From the NCBI GenBank assembly GCA_025642075.2, contig JAODUO010000067.1, positions 493,501 through 557,500 on the forward strand: DNA of 64,000 nt, read 5' to 3'. The position numbers and the translations under genes are program-made. Source of the stretch: Ridgeia piscesae. Its lineage: Eukaryota > Annelida > Polychaeta > Sabellida > Siboglinidae. The notes beneath the pieces are model-generated. The model was not told the DNA's origin. It ran no database searches and saw only the letters and a program-made list of their open reading frames with translations. Of the stretch, positions 13,166 through 24,200 are shown piece by piece. How positions within the stretch are numbered: position 1 is the first letter of the stretch; each line of letters begins with the position of its first letter.

Positions 13166-13687
13166 TGTGTTTAAAATGTTCGCAAATATACAACCGTACG
13201 CACGAATGCATTCGCACAGGGAACACACCTACATGTACGCACGCGCATTTAAGCATCGACATAATTAATGCCATGATGTTTCATAATGATGTTTGACATA
13301 ATTAGTTGCATTTGGGCGTGCATAGCCATCAGCTGTGTTCTTAAAACGACATATTGGTTTGTTATATTTGAACACACCGCATGCAGCTTCAAACAGTGCA
13401 AGGCGTACGCTAAACCAGGCCTACTTGTTAACCAACAGATCCATATATTTCCTCAAACTACACGCTGTATAATTCACTTTGGCTACACGATACAACTGCA
13501 GAATTCTACGAAATTAATTTTAAGTAATTAAGTTAACTCACAGACCATCAAAGATTGCCCTTATTTGTTGCAGAGAACGCTCGCCGCAATCGAAAAGGTC
13601 ACTGATCCAAGCGACTTAATCCCAGAAACCATTGCACGCGTTTCCGGTTTCGTTGATCGACAGAACAAGCCATACACATTAAAATAA
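6773..13687 (+). CDS. predicted multi-exon Cys-rich membrane protein (unrecognised), 3' part
   Basis: I assemble nine exons by splice sites and matching phases: 6773-6841, 7978-8115, 9308-9332, 9775-9946, 11555-11740, 11858-about 11949, 12321-12461, 13047-13100 and 13574-13687 (stop TAA). Exons 1-5 join in phase 2-2-0-1-1. The predicted chain runs as follows: an acidic stretch (DVDDTLEDEEDV); a Cys-rich block (SDCWADCGPDEP ... VTKVCCLDEDSSQCCFFD) with an N-glycosylation sequon NVT; a basic link (LDLRRNQASRERI); one clear hydrophobic segment (HVAFVIGLLQSMGAVLYY); a His/Arg-rich part; an amphipathic helix-like part (TRALLENL, then QQLKDKIVRKLF); and a C-terminus (DLILKLYFTQGDNLG, IDEARRMKKG, AAIEKVTDPSDLIPETIARV, ending PYTLK). 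The CC-x7-CC pattern before a membrane segment resembles Shisa/WBP1-type layouts, but I cannot assign a family. The donor near 11950 is weak, the first exon(s) are missing, and a shorter donor at 13074 would change the last frame. Confidence 0.5.
7500..7970. repeat. pyrimidine-rich degenerate repeat before a splice acceptor
   Basis: Recurrent words of the type CGCTGTCGTCATC / CGCTGTCTTCATC / TTCATCATT make this a degenerate minisatellite-like, C/T-rich tract. It ends in TCGTTGTAG, the acceptor used for the exon at 7978. Confidence 0.5.
8150..8409. repeat. (GGAC)n tetranucleotide array
   Basis: About 65 almost perfect GGAC units start some 35 bp after the splice donor at 8116. The open frames across it (RTDG repeats) are artefacts. 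Confidence 0.97.
8440..8795. repeat. (GAAC)n and (GAACTAAC)n arrays
   Basis: A GAAC array passes into a GAACTAAC-type array. A non-repetitive word, CGTGACAGTTATTGTGATT, occurs twice (about 8663-8681 and 8776-8795), showing a larger duplication of the array end. Confidence 0.95.
9988..10063. repeat. (GT)n microsatellite
   Basis: Pure GT tract in the intron following the exon 9775-9946. Confidence 0.97.
10090..10405. repeat. (CTGT)n, (CAGT)n and (CTGC)n compound array
   Basis: Successive blocks of CTGT, CAGT, CTGT and CTGC/CTGT tetranucleotides. The long frames read through it are artefacts. Confidence 0.95.
10567..10679. repeat. 10-bp tandem repeat TGAAACATAG
   Basis: About eleven units; the later ones change TAG to TAC. 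Confidence 0.95.
12157..12273. repeat. 23-bp tandem repeat, five copies
   Basis: The core GCGTTCGGTGGTTGGGGACC followed by TAA repeats at 12157, 12180, 12203, 12226 and about 12251; one copy has extra Gs. It lies about 50 bp before the exon at 12321. Confidence 0.95.
13114..13162. repeat. (GT)n microsatellite
   Basis: Pure GT tract beginning about 14 bp after the preferred donor at 13101. Confidence 0.95.
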
Positions 13688-14250
13688 CCAAAGCGTCGTC
13701 GGTGCATTCAAATGTTCTCACACCTGACTCGGGGCATTCATTATGCCTGAAAAGTGTAGTGATTAGGAATTACGACGGCGAAGATTACATTCACGTGTAC
13801 GTGATCAGATTTGATTGTATTCCTGGGCCTTTTTATTGAACAAAAACATTTGAAAAAGGCACACTTGTGTAAGGTTACAAGCAAGAACATGGTAAACGGC
13901 AAAACGCTCAACACTTGTGTGATTATAGGTTATCTTATACATGGCAAACGAAGCCACAAAACATTTCGTGGATGTATGTAACAATTGTTGGTTGTAAACC
14001 GTGCAACGACAATAGTACGTCACGTCTAGTTGTTATAAAGGCGCCGTTTGTCGTACCTAGTGCTCACAGTGGGCATTTATGAATGTTTACCTCATGCTGT
14101 ATATTTACATAGTGGACACCGGTTCAGTGTGGACTGGTGATGTCCACAGTTTCACATAAATTGTCGCCGTCCACTAACCTTTATTGTGGTGACCGTTTAT
14201 TGTATTTGTAGACTACAACATTTTCAATAAAAACGCTATTGTAACGATTT
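13688..14250 (+). terminator. probable 3' UTR and polyadenylation signal
   Basis: AATAAA lies at 14226-14231, 540 bp after the stop codon of the predicted Cys-rich gene, and is followed by a GT/T-rich stretch (CGTTTGTTGGG). The intervening DNA has no other gene. Confidence 0.45.
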
Positions 14251-14678
14251 CGTTTGTTGGGCCTCCTTCTAATTGAATGTCAAGAGAAAAGACAAACAAT
14301 GAAATTGGTTGGACCTATCAACATTGATTACGGCAGTTTCAATAGTTATATAAGTTGCTTTATGTATAATATATTTTGGCATGTTTATAAATGTTGCAAG
14401 AGAAATTAATCATCGCTGAATCGCTTTGTCGCTGAAACTTGTAACTATGTTTATCCGTAGATGCATTGGTAGTTGAAGGCTGTTCGTGCGTTAGAAAGGT
14501 GTAACTGACCCTCCATTTCAAAGGAATAGAAAAAAAAAAAATCTATCAGGGGTGTTGTAGTCTGTACAATGGCAGCTAACAGCATAGTATTTAGTGGTCA
14601 TCTGAGGCGTAACGCAATAAACGTGTCAGGAAGTATATCTGGTTGAAATGGTTAGATTGTAGGACAGTAGATATAGAG

Positions 14679-14750
14679 CGCTGTGGCCGAGTGGTTAGAT
14701 CGTGTCCCGACTAGAGGGACCGGGTTTCGAATCCCTGTGCCGGCAGCTCT
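14679..14750 (+). other. tRNA-like sequence (SINE/LINE promoter-like), anticodon loop CTA
   Basis: It has an A-box-like TGGCCGAGTGGTTA, a perfect 5-bp anticodon stem GTCCC/GGGAC around the 7-nt loop GACTAGA, and a B-box-like GGTTTCGAATCCC. Position 33 is A instead of the universal T, the T loop is one base long, and the acceptor arm pairs poorly, so this is not a working tRNA gene. It is a tRNA-derived retroelement head. Confidence 0.7.
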
Positions 14751-15927
14751 GTGGTTCGGTATTGATACAGCCACCGATACAGCCACCACTTGGGCCATTT
14801 CGTTCACCCTATACCGCCTGCCCCTTCCAATCCTCACTGGCCAGTGTAGAAGGATAGGTCAACAACACCAGCATGCAAAACACCATGAAGCAATAACCCC
14901 CAGTCCCCAGCGGCACCGAAAGAGTCCATGATCAAGGAGCAGGACTGCGTGCGCGGGGGTGCTAGGAATCTCTGGGTCAAAAAGAGCCGGCGAAAGAAGG
15001 TAAGTAGACTAAAGATAGCGACCTACAACGTCAGAACTCTACAGATGAACATATACAAGAACTCGAGGAAGAACTTATGGAAGCCAGGTTGGTAGGGGGT
15101 GTAATGGGGACCGGCGAAGTGAGAAGACGAGAGGAATGTTTCACAATTTTACAAAGCGGCGACCTACTATACAATTCTAAGGCAAACAACGGCCAAGCAG
15201 GAGTAGGCTTTCTCATAAACAGGAAATGGAAAGACCATATTATTGTGATGGTAAACCGGACCAGCCGAAGAGTAGCAGAACATGTTCTGTGCATACCAAA
15301 GCACTGCATCAACAACATCATACTCAGAAGAAGACGTAAATAGTTTCTACAACGACGCCGATGAGACTTTAGGGAAACCAAACCACTAAACCGTATTGGT
15401 GAGAGACTTCAATGCTCAAATAGGGAAAAGAACAAACCCTATGGAAACGGCAACGGGCAAATTTTAGCTCGAATTGAGAAACGAAAGAGGCTATATCTTG
15501 GTAGACTGGGCAACATCAAGAAAGTATAAAATCAAGAATACCATGTTTCAGAAGAAAGCAAGGGGGAGATGGTAGTGGAAAAGCCCAAAAGGTGTTACGA
15601 AGATCGAAATTGGTCACATCCTAACAACGATGCCAGACATCATCACAGACGTAACAGTCATCAACCATGTCAACATTGGAAGTGACCACAGACTGGTTGT
15701 GAACAACATCAAACTGGACGCAAGGTGGAAAGGAAAATAATAATGACTAAGAAGTAACCAAGAGTAGAGGCCACACAAATAGGACGAAAGAAGATCGAAT
15801 TCCAACCCTAATTGAGAAACCAATTGGATACACTACAAGAACTAGACAACATCGACACCATGATCGAAATCATCACAGACACTATGGCTGCACAATGATG
15901 ATAAATGATGACATAAATCCAATTAAC
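14751..15927 (+). mobile_element. internally deleted RTE-like LINE (endonuclease part plus 3' tail)
   Basis: After the tRNA-like head comes a start at 14928 (MIKEQDC), then the LINE endonuclease opening KIATYNVRTLQMN (about 14993-15050). Next are LYNSKANNGQAGVGFLINRK (about 15165-15230) and the NIGSDHRLVVNNIK motif (about 15680-15715), which is the catalytic SDH of the apurinic-type endonuclease. Frames are broken. At about 15895 the sequence jumps from the end of the endonuclease region to GGCTGCACAATGATGATAA, which matches the 3' terminus of the minus-strand LINE at 0.9 kb (GGCTGCACAATGATTATGA). The whole reverse transcriptase is therefore missing. Confidence 0.75.
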
Positions 15928-17530
15928 TCGGGTGTTAGTCAACACAATTGTCATTTGCGTCCCCTTTTAATACCTGTACGCTGTTATAACGAGGTACCAC
16001 AATATAACTAATCCGACAGAGGGCACTCTAACGTAACTAGGGTCTTCGTGCCGTCTTTTACGTATTCTTGACGTGTGTAAAATGCGGCACCGTTTTGCGG
16101 AAAATTTTGCGGAACGCTTGTTTAAATCATCCTACAATCAGCTGTTGAACTCGCATGACTCCGAAGCCTCACACATAGCTAAATACGGATACAGTCTGAC
16201 ATGTCCGTCAACGTGAAGGCATAATATGTACATTAATGTACAATTACAGCCGATGGAACGTCGACTGGTGGCCCGACGACATGTGTGCTGGCTCGATGCC
16301 GGAAAGGATGTTTAAAATCATCTACAGCTCGCCGTATGCATCACACGAGACTGCTACTTCTTCACACATAGTTAAATATTGATATCGTATAACATGTCCG
16401 TCAATGTGAAAGCAGAATGTCTACATTAGTGTACACTTACAGTCGATGAAAGGTCGCGGGACGTTCGATCAGTGCCAAGACGGCGTTGTTTTGGCCGTTC
16501 TGTCTGTTGACCGCACATACGGCATGTCCACATATAAACTATCGCTGGTTACGCGCCTGCACGGTCAATAGCTAATTGAGGATGATTAATTTTAAAGGGC
16601 AAAAAAAGGCAACAGTTTGGTGTTATGCACCTAAAAGAGTTTACACAAGCTAACTATTTGCATCTACAATCACATTTTTCGCATTAGTAGTTTCCTTAGA
16701 AAGTGGTGTTAAAGTGGGTAAATCTAGCTAAATCACCGACACCATGAACGGGCCGGGCCGCATCTTGGTCCATGCCACCAATCAAAACCCAGCTTCTATC
16801 TGCACTTTGGAAAAGTATTAGGTCATAAAGTGGTCTGCTGGGTCAGCTGTCATAACAGAGAGTCAAGCGGTTCGGTAAAAGTGCCTTACGTCGGTTTACA
16901 ACGAAATCGCGACAGCAATATGCCACACAGTTGCGCATACGCTTGTAGCAACAGTACAGTGAAAGACAGTATCAGTAAGCTGTCTTTTTGTTACCCTTTG
17001 AATCGACCAGAACTGAAACAGTAGTCCGGTTGATTCGTCATAGTCACAGACACAGTGCGGATGCCAGACGACCGGGTTTGATTGACCCAACCATGAAAAC
17101 GACCTTCACAATCCGCCACACTTCTCCTCATCTATCTTGCATACATACTTACACATACACTACGTTATAAAATAAAATCACTTGCACTCCTCTAACGAAG
17201 AAAATTCACAAAACAAACGCGCAGACCTCGACGGCAACTTCGTCGGCCGCTCTGCGGTACCGTAAAATCGCTATGTAAGTTAGCTTTACACAAAATGTCG
17301 TCAGACGGCAAGTTTGTGCGCGCGAATATTTATAACCTTTACTTAAGCATTCGCTCGCGCGAAATAGTTTAATTACTTATAAATAATATAATAATAATTA
17401 ATTATTATCATCACTATGATTTGCAGGAAATAATAAGTTTTATTATAATATAATATTTTATTTATATAGTGCCACATCCATAGTTGGTTGTGGCGCTTCA
17501 AATATGCTGCTATTAAGTATATGTTTGTAT
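15928..17530. other. intergenic DNA with a diverged ~190-bp tandem duplication
   Basis: Segments at about 16110-16265 and 16305-16455 share TTTAAA(A)TCATC, CACACATAG.TAAATA, ACATGTCCGTCAA.GTGAA and ACAGTCGATG-type blocks at a constant offset of about 190 bp. No gene is evident in the rest. Confidence 0.55.
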
Positions 17531-17540
17531 GCGTATTCAT

Positions 17541-17784
17541 TATGTATGTATGTATGTATGTATGTATGTATGTATGTATGTATGTATGTATGTATGTATG
17601 TATGTATGTATGTATGTATGTATGTATGTATGTATGTATGTATGTATGTATGTATGTATGTATGTATGTATGTATGTATGTATGTATGTATGTATGTATG
17701 TATGTATGTATGTATGTATGTATGTATGTATGTATGTATGTATGTATGTATGTATGTATGTATGATATGTATATATATGTTATA

Positions 17785-17866
<82 letters not shown>

Positions 17867-17875
17867 ATTTATATA
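17541..17875. repeat. (TATG)n followed by (TA)n
   Basis: About 56 TATG units (17541-17763) pass into a TA array (about 17768-17870). All frames across it (MYVC repeats) are artefacts. Confidence 0.97.
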
Positions 17876-18049
17876 TTAATAAATTGTATATTAATTATTT
17901 TATAATAGTTTTATTCAAATATGCATAGATTATGCATATTATTATGTTTAAATTGTATTAATGTCGTAAACTATTTTAATTATTTGTTATGTTTAAATTA
18001 TAATTATATGTACGCTAATGTGTTGAATTATATATTATTATCTTCTTGT

Positions 18050-18228
18050 AACAAAATGGGCTTCGAAAAACGTGCTCCTAAGGAAACCGATAAATATGAT
18101 CTGACCCCGCACGTTTCGTCGGCGTTTTCCGTTTCACCCACACTCACGAGCCACACTCACGAGTGTCGAAGCGATAGCAAACGTGTCGTGTTCGCTTGAT
18201 ATAATGTGTCTCAACTTAGTTTAACAAC
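18050..18228 (+). promoter_or_regulatory. 5' region of the TMX1 gene
   Basis: A short, more GC-rich island sits immediately upstream of the TMX1 ATG, between AT-rich repeats. A 13-bp word CCACACTCACGAG is present twice in direct orientation (about 18138-18163). No TATA box is clear, and transcription start is not determinable from the sequence. Confidence 0.3.
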
Positions 18229-21200
18229 ATGCGTTACTTAGATATATTGATTGCTGTTGGCATAGCCTTCTTATCCGTGGCTATTATTGCATCGGGGGCC
18301 GCAGAGTCACAGGGGAAGATCGTGACAATTAACGAAACGAACTGGCGCGATTTGTTGACCGGTGAATGGCTCGTCAAGTTGTGAGTTACATTTGCATCTT
18401 ACATAATGATATTTAAAAACATCCACACAGACATATTTATCCTAATTTTTTTAGAAAAATGTCATCGATATGCGACAATAATATCCAGATTAGTGTACGA
18501 CACGTCAAACAGGCCGAAGGTGTATGATCCCTATTATCGCTCATATGTTAACGTCAATATTCGGGGGGGGGGGGTTCTCTGTATAACTGTGTGTGACATA
18601 ACTAATTATAAAGGACGAGGGAATTCCGCTATTTCGTGCAGAATTAGGACAGTCATAGGCACTTGTGTAAATTCTGCACGCTTCAGTTTTGCCGAATTTA
18701 TAATCGTATAAAAAATAACTGAATGTAACTTCGATAAATAATTACGGCCTTTTCAAAACGGTTTTACCACCTTTCTTCGATGTGTATGTGTTTAGAATGT
18801 CACTTTACATCACTTCCGATAGACAGTCTTATACCGTGAAGACATCATAAATACATGAGGCATTTGAACTGAAGGTTATGATATCATAATATTATGAGAT
18901 GTAATTACTCGTACCAACACATATGAGTAACGAGTACTATAGCCCCAATTTTATTTGCCAATTTTTAACTTTGTCAGCTCCTCACGATGTCTAGTGATGT
19001 TTGTTCACAGATAGGCCTCTTGCATTAAGCGCTGCTGTTGGCTTAAATTGACATCAGTGGGGATTTCTACTACAAGAATCCGAAAGAGGGCGACCCATGG
19101 CTTTCCTGTAGTACCAAATAAGTCCGTCATGCGTAGAGGGAAACCCCGAAGAATGCGACATGAACAAGCGCGATTTATCAGTTCTGTTTTACGAAATTCA
19201 TGCGTGAAATATCAAATATTACGTAGTGGGTCTAAAAAGGCTATAAAATGTATTAAATAATAATATAAACGATCAAGAAATAAGCATTGCCAAGTGACAA
19301 AAAAGATACAAAAGTATACTTTGGGGACAAAAAGTTAAAATCGTTGAAAATCATCGTTGCATGTTTATGCAGTGCTTTCTCGAAATCAAGTTCGCTGACA
19401 TACGACTCATTTCATTAGAACACATCACATATATGCAATTTACACCAGTATTTTGTTACACTGTATGCTCAAGATGATTTGAAGTTGTGTGTTATGCAGC
19501 TACGCCCCCTGGTGTCCAGCGTGTAAAGCAATGTCACCTGCATGGCAGAGGCTGGCTGAATGGTGTCAAGACGATGAAGACAAAAAGTTCCGTGTCATTC
19601 GTATCGCTGACATCGATGTCACAATGAATCCAGGTAATCTAAAGACACATACTTGTGTGACCCTAACTGACTTCCTGGTAATCTTTTTTTTTAAGTTCAT
19701 GTAAAATGCAACCCACTGACCCCACATCTGGGGGCTAGGTGGCCTACCAGGAACTGTGGCTAATTGATAATTGACTGTACTTGTGTATTTGAGATGCCCC
19801 ACACACTGAGGGCTAGGTAGCCTACCAGGAACTGTGGCTAATTGATAATTGACTGTACTTGTGTATTTGAGATGCCCCACACACTGAGGGCTAGGTGGCC
19901 TACCAGGAACTGTGGCTAATTGATAATAGACTGTACTTGTGTATTTGAGATGCCCCACACACTGAGGGCTAGGTGGCCTACCAGGAACTGTGGCTAATTG
20001 ATAATTGACTGTACTTGTGTATTTGAGATGCCCCACACACTGAGGGCTAGGTGGCCTACCAGGAACTGTGGCTAATTGATAATTGACTGTACTTGTGTAT
20101 TTGAGATGCCCCACACACTGAGGGCTAGGTGGCCTACCAGGAACGTGGCTAATTGATAATTGACTGTACTTGTGTATTTGAGATGCCCCACACACTGAGG
20201 GCTAGGTGGCCTACCAGGAACCATGGCTAATTGATAATTGACTGTACTTGTGTATTTGAGATGCCCCACACACTGAGGGCTAGGTAGCCTACCAGGAACT
20301 GTGGCTAATTGATAATTGACTGTACTTGTGTATTTGAGATGCCCCACACACTGAGGGCTAGGTGGCCTACCAGGAACCATGGGCTAATTGATAATTGACT
20401 GTACTTGTGTATTTGAGATGCCCCACACACTGAGGGCTAGGTGGCCTCCTGGAAAGGCAATTGGGATAACTCTGTCTTGTGTAAGACCACAAATGAGGCG
20501 GGTCCTAGGATGCTGATATTGCACTTGTGTATTTGAGATGCCCCACACACTGAGGGCTAGGTGGCCTACCAGGAACCATGGCTAATTGATAATTGACTGT
20601 ACTTGTGTATTTGAGATGCCCCACACACTGAGGGCTAGGTGGCCTACCAGGAACCGTGGCTAATTGATAATTGACTGTACTTGTGTATTTGAGATGCCCC
20701 ACACACTGAGGGCTAGGTAGCCTACCAGGAACAGTGGCTGATTGATAATTGACTGTACTTGTGTATTTGAGATGCCCCACACACTGAGGGCTAGGTGGCC
20801 TACCAGGAACCATGGCTAATTGATAATTGACTGTACTTGTGTATTTGAGATGCCCCACACACTGAGGGCTAGGTGGCCTACCAGGAACCATGGCTAATTG
20901 ATAATTGACTGTACTTGTGTATTTGAGATGCCCCACACACTGAGGGCTAGGTAGCCTACCAGGAACCATGGCTAATTGATAATAGACTGTACTTGTGTAT
21001 TTGAGATGCCCCACACACTGAGGGCTAGGTAGCCTACCAGGAACTGTGGCCAATTGATAATAGACTGTACTTGTGTATTTGAGATGCCCCACACACTGAG
21101 GGCTAGGTAGCCTACCAGGAACTGTGGCCAATTGATAATAGACTGTACTTGTGTATTTGAGATGCCCCACACACTGAGGGCTAGGTGGCCTACCAGGAAC

Positions 21201-24200
21201 TGTGGCTAATTGATAATAGACTGTACTTGTGTATTTGAGATGCCCCACACACTGAGGGCTAGGTGGCCTACCAGGAACCGTGGCTAATTGATAATTGACT
21301 GTACTTGTGTATTTGAGATGCCCCACACACTGAGGGTCAGGTAGCCTGCCTGGAAAGCACAGTTAGGTAACTCTATCTTGACTAAGACCACAAATGACCA
21401 GTCCTGTTGCTGTATTCACACAGTTTGGATTCACTTTATTCACTTTACTTTATTGTCCTTAAAAGGATATGCATTTTACAACTCATGATCACATCTAAAA
21501 TATATGGGATGGTCTCAACAAAATGCAAATGAATTTCCAGATGTATCCACTACAAGAACAATTCAACCGGGTGACATCAATATGACTCATTTAGCATTCA
21601 ACATTCTAATGGCCACCGGCACAAAACTCCTGCTATAGCGACATGTTTTACATTTTATACAACGGTATCTCCTTTGAGACGGAAGTACATGGAAGAACGT
21701 AGAGAGCGGGTGATCAGACTCAGTAGCGACAGCACGAGCTTTCTTCAAAATTGCATCGTCGATTATTTCGGAGAGCTTTGGTGATGATCTTGGCAGAAAC
21801 ATGTGAGATTTTCAGAGCAGGGTAGTAACAAATGCTGCAGTAGGTTAAGAGAGGCTCAATTATGCTACGGTAAAGGCGTAGAAGAAGTAGTGGATCAACA
21901 TAGAAAGCTCGTAACTTTCGAAGAACGTGCAGTCGCTGCTGAGACTTCTTTTGCACGGCTGTAACATGCTCTGTAAATGAAAATTTTTCATCTAATATAA
22001 CACCGAGGTATTTGAATGTGTCTGCCTTTCTGGTCATCTCATATAAATAACCAGATAAAATGCCAATTTATTTTGGATTATGTTATTGATGGTAATTGTG
22101 TTTTTATGTGATTTTGTTCGTTTAACTGATATGCAAGTCTGTTGGTATTGTACTGTTTTTCCTGTCTTGTAGGTTTGACAGGCCGATTCATGGTGACCTC
22201 ACTGCCCACAATATTCCAGTAAGTCTTTCTAACCTGTCAGTGTAATTGAAAGTGAAATACATTCTTGGTTAGTTGCTAAACAACTTTAGGCAAAAATGCC
22301 CTGTACCTAATTTGAAAACAGTAAAAATCCCTCCATTCTAATATTAGAGTGTAATGTTTACATTATAATGTATACACACTGCTATTTCTCAACAGAGTTG
22401 TGCCTGAATGTCCTTGGGCTAATATTAGGGGCTTGCTAATATTTTACCCCAATAAAAAAATTCTCAGTGACATTATAATATATTTCCTTAATTAAATGCT
22501 ATGAGGGGCTTGTCCAATATTTAGCCCAGGAAGAATGTTCTCTATGACATTACAATATATATCTTTAATCCAATGCCTTTGGCCTCATGTTATCAACTTG
22601 ACTAATATTAGGGGCTTGTCAAATATTTTACCTCACTAAACATGATCTCAGTGACATTATAGTATGCTTCCTTAATCCTATGTGTTTGGGCTCATATTAG
22701 GGGCTTATCGTATATTTTACCCCAATAAACATTTCTCAGTGACATTTTTACCTTAATCCATGACATGTGATAGAGGTATTTTTCAGATGGCTTCATTTTA
22801 GAATGATTTTAATGAGCGCTGTTTAAAAAACAACTGACCGAGGGTTTGTAAATATACGCAGCATTCTGTGCAAACAAGTTTAGCCATGTTTAATTTTTTT
22901 TAAGTTTATAATATTTCATCACCATCTTTTGCAAAATTTGGTTAGCTTTACGATAAACATCAATTTTTTTACATTAACAAATGGAAAAACTAAAAGTTTC
23001 ATATATACAACTTGGTGCACCTGTATGTTGATGATTTTGTGCACTGTGTATAATTCTTTGTGGCCTGAAGTTTAAATTGCACTGTAATAACGTAATTTTA
23101 AAATGTGTTCACATAGATATTCTGGAAAGATGTTTTATTATTGATTTTTTTCATACATTTTGGAACAATGTTAGTTTAATGTAATTCTAAACTGTATGAT
23201 GTGCCCAAGAACAACACAAGTTGATTGGGCTTTATACGCGTACATTTCAGTACTCTCCTATCATATATTTAAGCCAATGTCTACAGAAGTAAAGTTACAG
23301 GAACATGAAATGTCTTTTCAGTGTCAAGGATGGAACGTTCAGAATTTATTCGGGGTCAAGAGAGGACACCGAACTGTTTAGTTTCCTAAACGAAGACAAG
23401 TTTGTCAATCTGCAGCCACTGACTTGGTACTGGGCCCCAAATTCACTTCCGTAAGTATTTCGCGGCAGGGTTGGGTTCAAATACGTATTTGCATTTGTAT
23501 ACAGAATTTTTTGTATTTGAATTGAAAATCACAAAAAGGCATGTATTTGTATTTGATATTTGGTCTGTATTTGAAAAGTATTTGCAAATACAATAAAATT
23601 CATATTAAATTACCAACAAAAGGTAAAGCATTGCTTGACATAAACTGGCTCAGGAGTCAAGACAGAATGTCTTTCATACCTGGTCAGGAGTGGGCAGTCA
23701 CCACTGAGAAGATTGGTCTACAGTGAAGCTGGTCAAACATTAGCATCAATGTATGAATGGGAAGCCAGTGAAGCTTATCTATAGCCATAAACTCAGATAT
23801 TCACAGGGAGTGTGCTTCAAAGAATCCTGCTGTGTAAACATCCTGGGTTAAGACAAAGGAACCCAGGTTTCCTCCAGTGCAGGGGAAGAGCTACCCACTA
23901 GTTGGTACATAGTACAGACAAGGACAGTCTAGTAAACCTGCCTGCCAATTAGTCTATTGCAGTCAATCAAGCCAAAGACAAAATTCCACCCACTAAGAGT
24001 ATGATACACTTGAGTTATAATGCCAGCATCCAACCCTCAGTTTGCTCAAAACGCTTCACACTTTACTTCCTGGCAGACCAGTTCAATCAGACACCACCAG
24101 GGCTACGCTGCAATTAATCCACGAAGACTATTCATCACAAATATCCACCTTTGTTTATAGCCAGTTACTCGTTCATGTGGTGGAGTGAACTGGAGCAACT

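Noticed and set aside
14679..14750. Functional suppressor tRNA gene (anticodon CTA)
   Set aside because: Base 33 is not T, the T loop has an extra base, the acceptor stem is poor, and LINE sequence follows directly.
19566..21326. Minus-strand open frames of 26-residue repeats (GHLKYTSTVNYQ-type)
   Set aside because: The 78-bp repeat has a period divisible by three and happens to lack stops; it lies in a TMX1 intron on the other strand.
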